A stretch of 64,000 nt of DNA, taken from contig PUFA01000081.1 in the NCBI GenBank assembly GCA_003508835.1, positions 1,612,001 to 1,676,000 on the forward strand. Direction: 5' to 3'. The position numbers and the translations under genes are program-made. Of this stretch, positions 12,795 through 24,039 are shown one piece after another (the first letter of the stretch is position 1; every line of letters starts with the position of its first letter). The notes beneath the pieces are model-generated. The model saw only the letters and a program-made list of their open reading frames with translations. It was not told the DNA's origin and searched no databases. The stretch comes from Eonycteris spelaea. Taxonomy: Eukaryota > Chordata > Mammalia > Chiroptera > Pteropodidae.

Positions 12795-12885
12795 CTTATT
12801 TCACTGTTAGGGAAACTGAGACCCCCAGAGGAGAAGCAATTTATAAAAAGGTCATGGAAATCACAAGCAGCTGAGCTGAAACAAA
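12795..12885 (-). repeat. MIR core fragment (antisense)
   Basis: 'actgttagggaaactgagac' followed by 'agaggagaagcaatttat' parallels the reversed MIR core. Confidence 0.5.
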
Positions 12886-13084
12886 CCAAGTCCTGTGAGT
12901 CTGTGTCTCCATTTTAAGAGAAGTTGCCTGAGGAATAGAAACCTTCTGATCATGTGGCATATTAGGCAGAAAAGAATGGTATAAGGATAATGATTTATTG
13001 TTGCCAAAACACAATTTGCTCTTGTTTATGGTTTCCAGAATGCCAAGGGCAATCACAGAAAATAATAAATACAGTCCCTCCCTC

Positions 13085-13285
13085 CCTCATTCTAGTCGCC
13101 AAACATTTGGAAAGCTAGGCACTGTAGTAGAGCAGAGACACAAAGCTGAATAAAGAAGCACTGGCTCTGCCATGAAGGAACTAATAATCTAATCAGAGGT
13201 CCACATAGCAGGTAAGGAAGCACTCCCGACTGGAACTACAGGAAGATGGGCCCAGGGTGCTCCTGGAAACAGAGAGGAGACAGAG
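13085..13285 (-). repeat. L2 fragment (antisense)
   Basis: 'aggcactgtagtagagcaga', 'gctgaataaagaagcactgg' and 'ccatgaaggaactaataatc' follow the order of the reversed L2 tail (size-ageing, stock, supply words of the consensus). Confidence 0.55.
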
Positions 13286-13684
13286 AGAGGCCATGTGAGC
13301 ATAACTCAGCACTGCACCTTACTAATAACGCTTGTTACTCACTAATTATAAGTGAAGTGCAATACTCTTATTACTATTTCCTCTTCTAATTATCTATGAT
13401 ATGGCATGCCTAGCCTGTTTAAGTAAGATAAAATCCTAAAAATTGTTTTAGACTGTCTGAATTTTTTTAAGTGCATATTCTTATCAGCAAAAATTGAACA
13501 TATGCTGCAAATAGAGACATTTATATATGCATTATATAAATATCACTATTATGTACATTATTTTAATGTACTCCTGCTCTATGTACATTATAATACATAC
13601 ACAAAATAGGCATTTGAAAAAAAGTCTAATGTTTCCTATCTACATGGCAGAAAAGCATCTTATGCACCTTCCTTTAGAAATTAC

Positions 13685-13880
13685 TGCTGTTTCAAGGCTT
13701 CTCAGAATGAGATCCCAAGACCTCACAGGAGACTGGCAGTGAGGATGGTTTTAAAACTCCAGCTCCCTAGACCTCCTACAAGCTTAATGAATCAACCCTC
13801 CAAGCAGGGCCCATGAATGTACATTTATCCAACTTCTCAGTTGAGCCTTAACTCAGATGGTCTAGAAGCACTTCTTGTGA
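13685..13880 (-). mobile_element. MER20-like hAT fossil, degraded
   Basis: The order 'aaggcttctcagaatgag', 'cctcacaggagactggcag', 'tgaatcaaccctccaagcag' and 'agcagggcccatgaatgtac' resembles reversed MER20, a small non-autonomous hAT-Charlie element. Terminal repeats are too eroded to mark edges. Confidence 0.45.
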
Positions 13881-14444
13881 TTAAATACATTTTCACAAGA
13901 GGAACAAAAGTTTAGGAATTTCTTTAATGCAAGAAATCTGTTTCAAGTGCTCCCCTGAACAGCAAAGATAGTAAATTATTTTGATGTGTGGTGGTATCTG
14001 TCCACACACAGGTACAGAGTGAGGGTCTCCTCAGACTCCAAGCTCCTCGTGCTCTGAGAAGGCTGCCTGCCGAGCCCCAGACACCCAGTGAGCCACAGCC
14101 TTATGGCTCCCTTTGAGGTGGCTCCAGCCCAAGTCAGGCTTTGGTGGGCACATCTCCACCTTTGCTGGTAGCCCATTATCTACCCTGTCAACTTCAAATC
14201 AGTCCTTGTCAACTACCTCAGACACTCTCTTTATCGATGTCAGTCAGTTTTATCTCCTGGGATCCAGGAGGTATTTTCTAAGTTTAAATGGGTCAGTAAT
14301 TTGTTTGATGCTGTTCTTATCAATGATTTGTCACCTAACATACTTGTTTGTAGGGAATACAAGGCCCAGGGTTCTAAAGCATCAGTTTCACAAGATGTCC
14401 TGCTCCTAAGTTGCTGATCATGCTCTCACCCACCCCGTCGTTTC

Positions 14445-14735
14445 TGCTTCTCAAAATGCTCCCAGTCAGCCTAGAGCGCACCTCTTCTCAGAGCCTTTTC
14501 CTGGCACACATACCAGCATCAATCACCATCTCCTATAAATTTCAATAGAATTTTATGCATTTATTATAATACTCAGTCCCATGGCCTCATAGGATAGCTT
14601 CATGCATAGATTTCTATCACTATCTCCAAACTGTAAGCTTCTCTGATCCTGACACTGCCTTACCCATCTTTAGATTCCTCTAATGCTGATCATTTATAAA
14701 TAAGCATGTTTCAATAACTGTTCAGTGGATAAGCA
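14445..14735 (+). repeat. L2 3' end
   Basis: 'cctcttctcagagccttttc', 'caaactgtaagcttctctga', and 'tttataaataagcatgtttc' follow the L2 tail in order. Confidence 0.65.
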
Positions 14736-14844
14736 GTCTATGCTACTCGTTATAAACATTCCTAATACATATTTAGGTGACACAGTAACATTATATGCCT
14801 TCTAAATTATTTCTGCACATTATTAAATATTACACAGATATTGA

Positions 14845-15060
14845 TGGGCTTAAGACCAAGCTCAACCATTTGCCAGCTGTGTGATCTTTGGCATGTAATT
14901 TACAGCACTGTGAGTTAGTTTCCGTATTTATAAGAGAAGGAAATAGTACTACCTACCCTCTTATTATTGTTGTGAAGATTAAATAAGTTTACATATGTAA
15001 TGGGATTTGAATCATACCTGGCCAATGCAAACATTCAATAGCTGTTATTTATTATTCCAT
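14845..15060 (+). repeat. MIR element
   Basis: Nearly full MIR core and tail: 'ccatttgccagctgtgtga', 'tagtactacctaccctctta', 'gttgtgaagattaaataagt', then 'cattcaatagctgttattta'. Confidence 0.75.
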
Positions 15061-15889
15061 TAACTTAACATTATTGATTATTATTGATTCATGCACTATG
15101 CTACACAGACTACAAAAAATACAAAACAAAAGAAGAAAACAAAAAAGCCTCACTCTAGTTTGAAAAACAGAAGGAATACAGCTAATTATATAGTACACCA
15201 TTCTAAGTAAAAAAAGAAAAAGAAAGAGAGAAAAAAAAACATCTTCTTATTGGTTTCTGATACAAGATTTGCTAAACACACTTGTGCTGATTGTTGGTAA
15301 TGTGCTTGCCCCTATAGCTCAGGCTCTGGTAGCCCAGGCACTACATTTCCCAAAATCCTCCAGGTGAGGTCGGGAAGCATACGCAGTATTGCTCCCCACC
15401 CCACTTCCCCCGCTCCAGATACTTGGACTTCAGTTGAGGGTGGCAAGAGGCTTTGCCAGTGAATTTCAGCATATTCCAGCAAATTGTCAACCTTGGTGCT
15501 GCAGGCAGCTGAAATCATGGGTGGAGTATGCCCTGGGATTTCTCCACTTCCCTGTTACCTAAAAACTAGAGTTGATTTTCTTTAATATTTCTTCCCTCAG
15601 CCTTTCCAGCTATTTTGTAACCCTTGAATTCTCTGTGTTAAAGTTCTTCTAATTTAAAATACCTGGAGAGATTTCTGTCTTTCCTCATACTTTAAAAACT
15701 TTAAAATTCTTCAACAGTGTATTTGTCTAAGATAGTGTACATGATAATAGCAAATCATGTCAAACATAAGGTTAGAGCCTAGAAAGATGGAGTCCTAATT
15801 AGGCTGAATGTTTTACTAATTCCACTTTGAATTTTTGTATTAAGTATATTAGACTTTTATATCAACCTGACCTCTACAAAACACATTTT

Positions 15890-16325
15890 TTCAATGCCAA
15901 AAGGATTATTTAAAATACTATCAACAAGTCTACAATTTACTTTGAAATGCATCAAAACCAAGATGTACTAATTCAGGGGTCCATGGCCTGTTAGGGACCA
16001 GCACGCACAGCAGAGGTGAGCAGGGGACAGGGAATGAAGCGTCATCTGTATTTGCAGCCACTCCCCAGCACTACCATCACTGCCTCAGCTTCACTCAGAT
16101 CATCAGGCATTAGATTCTCATAGGAGTACCACTGGTGCCAGAAAGGTTGGGGACCATTGTGGTAGCAGATGGAGAGAAGGATAGACAGATGGACAGATTA
16201 ATAATAAAGTGAGTATGCTTAATATCAATGGTAGGAAATGGGTGATGGTTATATGGATGTTTGTAGTAAAACCATTTCAATTTTGCTGTACGGTAGAACA
16301 TTTCATAATAAAGTGTTAAGAGTAG
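15890..16325 (+). repeat. L1M 3' end, split by a MER1 element
   Basis: 'tttactttgaaatgcatcaa' before the insert and 'gggtgatggttatatggatg', 'tttcaattttgctgtacgg' and 'catttcataataaagtgtta' after it form one L1M 3' terminus. The hAT copy at 15974-16159 interrupts it. Confidence 0.75.
15974..16159 (+). mobile_element. MER1-type hAT-Charlie element
   Basis: Starts CAGGGGTCC and ends with GGTTGGGGACCATTG, the MER1 terminal inverted repeats. Inside are 'ccatggcctgttagggacca' and 'ggcattagattctcatagga', the MER1 core. It is non-autonomous with no transposase. A clean 8-bp target duplication is not visible. Confidence 0.85.
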
Positions 16326-17009
16326 GAACACTATCAGCACAAACCTAAAAAATAACATTGGTGGAAGTAAGATTTTCCAGGTGTTCTTTAAAAACATCAG
16401 CAGGATTAACTTATTTATAACCTAAGTTTTCTAAAATCACTTCTCTCTCAATGTTGTCACTAAACTTTGTCCTTTTTCACCCTCAAGAGTGAGATAACTA
16501 CTGTGACTCATTACCTTTGGGGAAATCTTCTCTAAAAAATAATTCTACAGTCTCATGAAATAAACACATGTAAAATTCATAATTAATTTTCAATAAATAT
16601 TTACAGGTTATTGCAAACTATACTCTTTAAAGCCACGAGAAAATTAGGATTTGACGATTAAATTTCATATTACTTTTCACCCTGCAATTACCAGAAGCTG
16701 GCAGTGTCATCAGTAGTTTTAATTCTACCCAGTAGAGTGCATCTTGCAACTCACTGGCAAAGAAGAGTAATTGCCTAATACTTTAAAAGGCCATTAATTA
16801 AAAGGTATTTATTTTAATTGTTTGAGTTTCTAATACTTTTGTAGGCAAATATTCTGATCTGATCTACACGTCAGAAAAATATCCATTCCTTATTGAAGGG
16901 TATTTGGGGTATCTGTACTATAGATGGCACAATCCTAGGTGAACAGGTCTGCTGGGGGAGGAGGAGAGATTCAATTCTAGCAGGGGAGGAAATAAAACCC
17001 AGATACATA

Positions 17010-17420
17010 ACAAGGTCATTTCAGATGCTGATGAGTTCCATGAGAAAAGGCATAATAAACAAGGCAATGTGAAAGAAAATGACTAGGCAGTGGGAGGGAG
17101 AAAAGGAGGAGGGAGGGTGGTATTTTGGGTGGGGTGGGAAGTGTTCTATCTTGGGCAAGGTCACCAGGAAAGGCTGCCTTCAGGAGAATCTGAGCTGAAC
17201 CTTGAATAACAAGGAGGAACCAGGTTCTGGCAAAGAAAATTCCACTAAGAGAGAACTTCACACACAAGGGCACTGCAGAGAAAACAGGCTTGGCACGTTC
17301 AAGGAACAAGCTGGAGGTCCACGTGGGAACTCAGCAGGAGAGGGAATGGGAGAGGCAGGTAGGGCCAAGATCATGCAATGGCCTTGCCAATGGGTTTCAA
17401 TTTCATTGTAAGTGAAATCA
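17010..17420 (-). repeat. L2 element (antisense)
   Basis: The reversed L2 3' portion is recognisable: 'ggctgccttcaggagaatct', 'aggcttggcacgttcaagga', 'gccaagatcatgcaatggcc' and 'tttcaatttcattgtaagtg'. Open frames here on both strands are repeat shadows. Confidence 0.7.
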
Positions 17421-17581
17421 AAAATAATGGAGGGTGATAAGCTATCTGTAATAAAAAAAGAACTTCCAGCATTAATGCGGTTGCATTTATGTATAAATTC
17501 TAAAAGGCTGCAAAATAATCCTGAGGTTAGTTAACATAATAAGGCTATGAGGATGCCAGAATATCTGGGTGGTGCTCCTAA

Positions 17582-17583
<2 letters not shown>

Positions 17584-17616
<33 letters not shown>
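17584..17616 (+). repeat. CACNA2D3: (GCT)11 trinucleotide repeat
   Basis: Eleven uninterrupted GCT units (CAG on the other strand, the intron's sense is AGC). It sits in the intron, 20 kb from the exon, and would read as poly-alanine in one minus frame, but no coding evidence exists there. It directly adjoins a MIR fragment. Confidence 0.95.
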
Positions 17617-17634
17617 AGATAATAGTAATGAGCA

Positions 17635-17825
17635 GACACAATTATTAGGCACTTACTGTGTGACCAGAATTGGGGCATTTGTTACAGGCCCCCAAGAGTG
17701 AAGTAAGTCACCGCTCTCATTTATAGTTGATGATCCTGAGGATCGGATTGAGACATGGCCTTCCCTAAATCAGAATTTGAATTAGAATGCAGAGAACTCC
17801 AAAACCCATCTTTTTCACCACTGTC
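17635..17825 (-). repeat. MIR element (antisense)
   Basis: Starts 'ttattaggcacttactgtgt' and continues through 'tcatttatagttgatgatcc' to 'agaatttgaattagaatgca', the reversed MIR order. Confidence 0.65.
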
Positions 17826-17967
17826 AAGTGGCCCATAGTATATACAAATGGGATGGCATTCTGGGGAACTTTGGAAAGACAGCGTCTATAAGCTGGTAAT
17901 CACTGGGAAAGGCATTGTTCTTAGGTTCATTTTATCCCAGCCCATACCAGTGTTGGTAGATATAAAT

Positions 17968-18008
17968 ACACACACACACACACGCATGCACGCATGCACG
18001 CACGCACC
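17968..18008 (+). repeat. (CA)n followed by (CACGCATG)n
   Basis: About 15 bp of perfect CA dinucleotide passes into CACGCATG units, an alternating purine-pyrimidine tract able to adopt Z-DNA. Confidence 0.9.
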
Positions 18009-18009
18009 A

Positions 18010-18834
18010 CCATCATGCAGATGGGGGTTGGGAGAGTAGATATAGAAAGTAGAAAAACATAGCTGGATGTTGTCTCCTGGTCCAGTTTACCATCTTTTCA
18101 TCTGGGAACAGCAGCATGCTCTCAGTCTGCTTGGTTTATTAAAAACAAGAGAGAGAGAATGCACACCTCGAAATGGGCTGCAGTTCACATTTTCCTTTCT
18201 GGATCACAGTAAACAAGTCACTGCGTTTTATTCCTACGCACCCATCACCCAAGCCATAGGAGAAAAACACTATTCCCAAATGTTTTCTTACTGCAGAGCC
18301 TTTGTGCGTTGGTGATTGCTGTAATTTAACCTCCATAATAAAACAGAATCATCTCTGGATGACAATTTATGGCACAGTTTCAGAACTGTTTACTTCTTTC
18401 TTCGTGCTCCTTTGTGATTACGATTTACTGGTGTTATATGCCCTTGGAGAGCACTCGCACAGCCCTGCCAACAGCCAGCAGGCCAGACAAGGTGCTCACT
18501 GAAGGTACCCAAAAGCTGTGGATGCAAGAGCCAGACTACATCTTAATGACCAGGAAGGGCTCCATAGCTCGATCTACTCCTGTGGACAGTGAAATGAACT
18601 ATAGACTATCCCAGGTGACTCTGTTGTCCACTGTAGAGAAGTGCATCTTCCGGTTAAATCATTTTAAAAGCACTCACCTGGAAGCCCAGAGTTATGTAAT
18701 CACTTACTTATAGCAGTAAGCATGAAGATACTGTGTAGAATGAAGCCATTTGCCTGGTAGAGTCATGCGGGCAGGGTTGGGGTGGGGAGGGTGAGGAGGG
18801 GAGAACATTGGGGTAATACTGCTATACTGCAAAT

Positions 18835-18835
<1 letters not shown>
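18010..18835. other. Unique intronic sequence, nothing recognised
   Basis: No repeat, exon or RNA gene is recognised. The overlapping 60-114-codon frames on both strands in this stretch carry no known domain. Confidence 0.4.
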
Positions 18836-18837
<2 letters not shown>

Positions 18838-18883
<46 letters not shown>

Positions 18884-19092
18884 AGGGAGAGAGAGAGAGA
18901 TGAAGAAGAAGGAAAAAAGAAAAGGAAGGAAGGAAGGAAGGAAGGAAGGAAGGAAGGAAGGAAGGAAGGAAGGAAGGAAGGAAGGAAGGAAAAGACAAGA
19001 CAAGACAAGACAAGACAAGACAGACAAGACAAGACAAGACAAGACAAGACAAGACAAGACAAGACGACGAGACAAGACAAGACAAGACAAGA
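18838..19092 (+). repeat. Composite (GA)n-(GGAA)n-(GACAA)n microsatellite
   Basis: Three successive simple repeats: GA dinucleotide to 18900, a short GAA/GGAAA bridge, GGAA tetranucleotides from about 18923 to 18990 (17 or so units), then AAGAC pentanucleotides to 19092 with short interruptions near 19021 and 19065. All six frames stay open across much of it and give low-complexity peptides; these are not genes. Confidence 0.97.
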
Positions 19093-19232
19093 TGAGGGGC
19101 TTCAGAGGCACAAAATCAAGTATCGGAGTGGCAAAAGGGCTGCAGCAACAGATATTCCTTTCCCCAAAAGGTTCAACCTAATATTTCTAACGGGGCCTTC
19201 AACTACTGTGGGATGACTCCTTTTTTAGCTAA

Positions 19233-19260
19233 TGTAGAGATAGTTGAAACTATCTCTACA
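19233..19260. repeat. Near-perfect palindrome: 13-bp arms, 2-nt loop
   Basis: Left arm TGTAGAGATAGTT (19233-19245) is the exact reverse complement of right arm AACTATCTCTACA (19248-19260), separated only by GA. Not explained by any repeat family I recognise. Confidence 0.97.
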
Positions 19261-19344
19261 ATGCACTCAGAACTCAAGCAATGCAAATATTAACCAGGTG
19301 TTAAAGGAACACACATTTTAAAGGAATCTAAGCTAAAATAAATG

Positions 19345-19480
19345 ATGGACATGGACTTTGGAGCCAGACTAGGTCTGTGATGGCTCTGCCATGCTCCTCC
19401 CTCATGACTCTGATCTTGCCTCTATTTACTCGTTTGTAACAAAGGGGTGATAATACTATCTACTTCATAAGGTTGCTGGA
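19345..19480 (+). repeat. MIR element
   Basis: 'gactttggagccagactagg', 'gatggctctgccatgctcc', 'actcgtttgtaacaaagggg' and 'tatctacttcataaggttgc' follow MIR order. Confidence 0.75.
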
Positions 19481-20444
19481 ACTTCATACATTCATGCCAT
19501 TTTATATTATTTTAATTTATGCTATAAATCTGATTCTATTTCTTATGCATTGTTTCGCTCAAGATCAACCTGGTTCTTTTCATGTACATCTACTTCATTG
19601 CTTCTCATAGTCACATCCAGAACATTTGACCTGGCCCTTTCCCAAATGACAGGGTTCTAGAGTGTCCAACCCACTTCCAAAACCATGTGCATCTCACATC
19701 TACTTACATTTCTTGAAATCAACTCACGTAACTTATATAAATTTGCTTTAAATGACAGTTATATTTGTTCTAATATAGATTAAATATACATATAACTCTT
19801 AAAATTGTCAGGCAGCTATGTCCACATGACCCCTGGGCTTTCTTGTGTGTATCACCCTCTGAAAGGATAGCGCTCTGCTGTCCACACTGGACACTGGCTG
19901 AAAGGCTGGGACTAATGAGCCCAGGTTATCAGTCTAGTTTTTAGTTTTCTTTCTCTAACATTTTCTGTAATCTGCAGCTCTGCCTCCCTTTAGACAAGCA
20001 AGGGCTGTGAGAGGACCAAGTGAAGCCTTGAAGCACCACCTTCCAGCCTTGGGAAAAACACTGCAGTGCCAGACCTGTTCCCGTGGCTTTTTGTCTCCAA
20101 GGAGCTGCAGATGGCCCAATGTCCATCTCAGGGCCCCTGCCTGACTGACTGCTCTGGGAGAAGTTGGCTGGTCAGGGCAGGAGTCTTCACTGCTGACAGG
20201 AGACAGAGAAAATAAATGGGAACACTCCACAATCCACTGGTGACTGCACAGCAAACAAAAGACTCCTGGAATTCTGAGGAGGAAGAATTTCTTCTAAGTC
20301 ACCTCCCTGCAGTAGCCATGCTAGTTGAAGAACTAAATTATTATAACTTCCTCAAATGTGACCATTAAGTTTTCTGTCACACACATGTTTTCTGGCTGAT
20401 TATACTAGCAATTATAGCTATAATAATAGCAACCAAGCATGAAA

Positions 20445-20690
20445 AAGAAGAACTATGTGCCAGGCACTGGGCTAAAATGCTTTACATTAATATTCTCATT
20501 TGACCTTCCAAATAACTACATTAAGAGGGTATTGTAATCCCAATTTTATAGATAAGAAAACGAGGGCTTTGGGAAACTAAGTAAATTGGGCAAGAATTAT
20601 TAAGCTATTGAAAGAATGGGACAGGATTTGAACTGAGGGAGTTCGGCATCAGAACCAGTGCGTGTTTTCATCATTCTGGTTGCATAAGAT
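20445..20690 (-). repeat. MIR element (antisense), near full length
   Basis: 'tgtgccaggcactgggctaa', 'ctcatttgaccttccaaata', 'tttatagataagaaaacgag' and 'gacaggatttgaactgaggg' match reversed MIR throughout. Confidence 0.85.
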
Positions 20691-20749
20691 GTATAATTAC
20701 ATATGCAAATAAAAATAAAATACCATTTGAAAAATATTTGAAAAATATT

Positions 20750-21035
20750 CAATATGTCCCTGACACTAGGCTAATGCTGTACCCATTTTTTTCACTTGAT
20801 CTTCACACCAGTTCTGAGATCAGTTGTGTGACTGTCTCCAATTTGAAAAGGAAGATGGAGCCAGACTCAACTCTAGCCCTACCTTAGAGTATCCTAAGAG
20901 TCATGATTCCTGCCATCTGTTAGCATGTCCATTTCACAGATGGAGAAACTGAGGTTTAGAGAGGTTATGGTCTCAAAGTCAGTAAATAATGGCTAACCAC
21001 AGGTGTGCATGGATCCAAAGTCCATACTACCTACT
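20750..21035 (-). repeat. Second MIR (antisense), degraded
   Basis: 'ccctgacactaggctaatgc' and 'cttgatcttcacaccagttc' are followed, after a gap, by 'catttcacagatggagaaac' and 'tgaggtttagagaggttatg'. It may be one MIR with an internal insertion or two pieces. Confidence 0.6.
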
Positions 21036-21851
21036 AAAAATGAAATTAAATAGTTTCCAGAGAGCCAAATGATGACCAAGTGCATCTCTACAAGCAAAAT
21101 AAATGGTGTGGACCAAGGCCCTGTGCTCTCCCTTCTACAACAGAATGTAATTCGCAAGGCTGGCCTTCAACTGCTGGGACCACTGAGACAAAGGGAGCAT
21201 GCTTCCAGAAGCCACTGCTGAAAGTAAGCAAATCATATGCTGTTACCTTAAAAGAGATGAGACCCAACGTGAGACAAGATTGGATAATTAAAGGATGACT
21301 ATTCCACTTGGGCTGGCCCCTAGAAGGTGTACCCACCCATTTATTGCCTAAGTGGTGGGTGAGACTCCCCAAAATAGGACAATCCAGACTGATCTATCTA
21401 CTAAATGTAGCTGAAAATTAAAAAGCAGGGCTCTTTGCTTCCACAGAGAACAGACCTCATGATATCTCCCAAAACAATAGAGGCTGCAGTGACTTTACAG
21501 TCCCCTCCTTCCTAGGGTGCTTCACACTCCTGGGCTGTACAAAGAATCTGTTCTCTCTAACCACCAATGTGCACCCAGCTGGAGAAGGGACTGGCAACAA
21601 AGGAGCCAAGCCTCACACTGAGATTTGGAGGAGCCACCTCAAAGCACTGTTTTCGATTACAGAGGTCAAAATGTGTTTTTGAGGGAAGGGGTGGGTGAGC
21701 AGAGTAAAGTGGGAAATATGATAGCACTGCCCTCGGAACAATGGGAAAGGGAGCCAGCCAGTGAGCTGTGAAGAAACAGAAATGCCAACTGTCCTGCAGC
21801 TTCTTGCATCCTTAGCATGACACCAAGCTCTCCAATGAACACCTACTACTA

Positions 21852-21876
21852 CCCCCCCCCACACACACACACACAC
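21852..21876 (+). repeat. C9 followed by (CA)8
   Basis: A run of nine C passes into about eight CA units. Confidence 0.9.
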
Positions 21877-22019
21877 TCTGCCCTATCCAGGTATGCAAGA
21901 TGCTGGGATTAACACAGACAGCAAAATGGACCCAACTACTATCCTGGCGAGTGAAGAGGAAGGCATCAAATAACCAAACAAATTGGACCCCCTTTATATC
22001 AATGCACTAGGATCCTGAG

Positions 22020-22385
22020 CACTCTGCTCACCTCCCAGACCTCACAATGGCCTCCTTGTCTTCCTCTCTCCATTCTAACCTCACTCTATCTTCCTTTCAA
22101 TTCCTTCAACCTGCTCCATCATCTGCTCCCTTCCGGCTTCAAACATGCTGTTCCTTCTGCCTGTGGCCCTTTCTTTGTCATCTTCTGGGTTCTGGGTATG
22201 TTCCTCAACACTTCTCAGTGGGGAGTGGGACCACCTGAGCATCCAGGGCTTCCCACCTCTAAGCCTTCCCCACTCCTCTAACTTCTGAATCAGTATCTGT
22301 CTCGTCCAATAAGTTATAAACTCCTTATGGGGAGGGAGCCTGCATTTCTTCCTTGTAACTGATAGTCTAATTCTGACAGTGGCCA
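22020..22385 (+). repeat. L2 element, 3' portion
   Basis: 'caaacatgctgttccttctg', 'gtggccctttctttgtcatc', 'tctaagccttccccactcct', and 'agttataaactccttatggg' are diverged L2 words in the right order. Confidence 0.7.
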
Positions 22386-22589
22386 AACCAAAAGTGTTAG
22401 GTTGTCAATTTCATGGGACACAGCTCACAGTCCACAGAGTGGATAGGATGGTTAAAGCAGCTGTGGCCAAGGATTGACAGGGCAGGCAGGGTGAGCATTT
22501 ACACGCACAGACAGGCCCTATAGTGATAAGCTTCCAGATGGTTCCAATGTACAGCCAAGTCTGAGAACCAGTGAAGTTCCTTTGTACAA

Positions 22590-22740
22590 CATGGAGTATG
22601 ATCCCTTGACAGGAAGCATCTCAGCATCACCTGTAAGCTCCTTGGAAATGCAGGCTCTCAGATTACTGAAATGGAATCTTCATTTTACCATTCCTGGGCT
22701 ATTCTGATGAACTTTATACTCTGAAAAGTGCTAAGATGAT
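22590..22740 (-). mobile_element. MER20-like hAT fossil
   Basis: 'agcatctcagcatcacctgt' plus 'ctccttggaaatgcaggctc' is the reversed MER20 core; the second half ('gctattctgatgaac', 'actctgaaaagtgct') fits its terminal part. Confidence 0.6.
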
Positions 22741-22829
22741 ACACCTTAAGTGCATAGCCAGGTTCCTGGCCCCTGGCAGCCATCGTTCACAGGATCTAGT
22801 TAAAAACCTGAGGAGAGGCACTACAGCAA

Positions 22830-23020
22830 AAGGGTTGAGGTAAGAATGCCCAGATTTGAATCTCAGCTCCCTAATACCAGTAATAAGAAACTGGGCCTAA
22901 GTTGCTTCACTTAGAACATGAGTTAATAACTGGTAACAACCCTACACAACTCAGATGGGGGTTGCAAGTATTAACTCAGATAACACATGAAGAGTGCTTA
23001 ATACATGCTTGTCAGAGTCA
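22830..23020 (+). repeat. MIR element, degraded
   Basis: 'atttgaatctcagctcccta', 'ggcctaagttgcttcactta', 'gcaagtattaactcagataa' and 'agagtgcttaatacatgctt' follow MIR order. Confidence 0.6.
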
Positions 23021-23124
23021 GCACTACAATGCCATGCTGATTACAGTTATAGTGACCCAGGCTCCTCATAGGATAACATTGGATTGATTAAATGTCAGGG
23101 CTGAAAGAAACTCTCCTTAAGTTG

Positions 23125-24035
23125 AGATGGTATTTTTCAACGAATGATGCGGGACAATTGATATCCACATGTAAAGAATATAGCTGGAATCTTACTTCAC
23201 ACCATATATATTAATTAAAAATGGAGCAAAGACCTAAATGTAAGAGCTAAAACTATAAAGTTCTTAGAAAAAAACATAAGCACAAATCTTCATGACCTTG
23301 GATTAGGCAATGATTTCTTAGATATGATGCCAAAAGTACAAGCAATAAGAATGGAAAATAGATAAATAAGACTTTGTCAAAATTGAAATTTTTGTACTAC
23401 AAAAGATATCATCAAGGAAATAAAAAGACAATCCATAGCATGGGAGAAAATATTTGCAAATCATATATCTTATAAGGGACTAGTATCTAGAATACATAAT
23501 TTTTACAACTTAAAAAATAACACAAATAACACAATTTAAAAATGGGCAAAGGATCTGAATATGCATTTTTCCAAGTAAGATACACAAATGGCCAATAAGC
23601 ACATGAAAAGATGCTTAACCTTTTTTGCCATTAGGGAAACTCAAGTCAAAACCACAATGAGATACCACTTCACACTCACTAGGATGACTATAATCAGAAA
23701 GACAAATAATAACAAGTGATGGCAAAGATATGCAGAAGTCAGAACTCTCTTATATTGCTGGTGGGAATGTAAAATGGCATGGCCACTTTTAAAAAGTCTG
23801 GCAGTCCTTCATTAGGTTCAACATAGATTTACCACATCACCTGCCAATTCCATTCCTTTATATACCCAAGAGAAATGATAACAAGTCCCGCAAAAGCTTG
23901 TACACAAATGTTCATAGCAGCATTAGTCATTACAGTTGATGGGGCTGATGGTTATACAATTCTGTGGATAACTAAAAAACACTGAATTGTACACTTTGAG
24001 TGAACTGTATCATATATAAATTATGCTCACTAAAA
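23125..24035 (+). repeat. L1M 3' part, sense, internally deleted
   Basis: L1 ORF2-region words are plain: 'gcaaatcatatatcttataa', 'atttaaaaatgggcaaagga', 'aaaccacaatgagataccac', 'attgctggtgggaatgtaaa'. It then jumps to the 3' UTR ('aaaaacactgaattgtacac'). Frameshifts and stops remove any ORF. Confidence 0.9.
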
Positions 24036-24039
24036 CTGT

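Noticed and set aside
17487..17678. Minus-strand frame with a poly-alanine tract
   Set aside because: The alanines come from the (GCT)11 repeat and the rest is MIR and unique DNA; no splice sites or homology support an exon.
18704..19216. Overlapping open frames of 87-144 codons on both strands
   Set aside because: They are translations of the GA, GGAA and AAGAC microsatellites (Glu-Arg, Gly-Arg-Lys, Asp-Lys-Thr-Arg-Gln or Ser-Leu-Pro periodic peptides) with no independent coding evidence.
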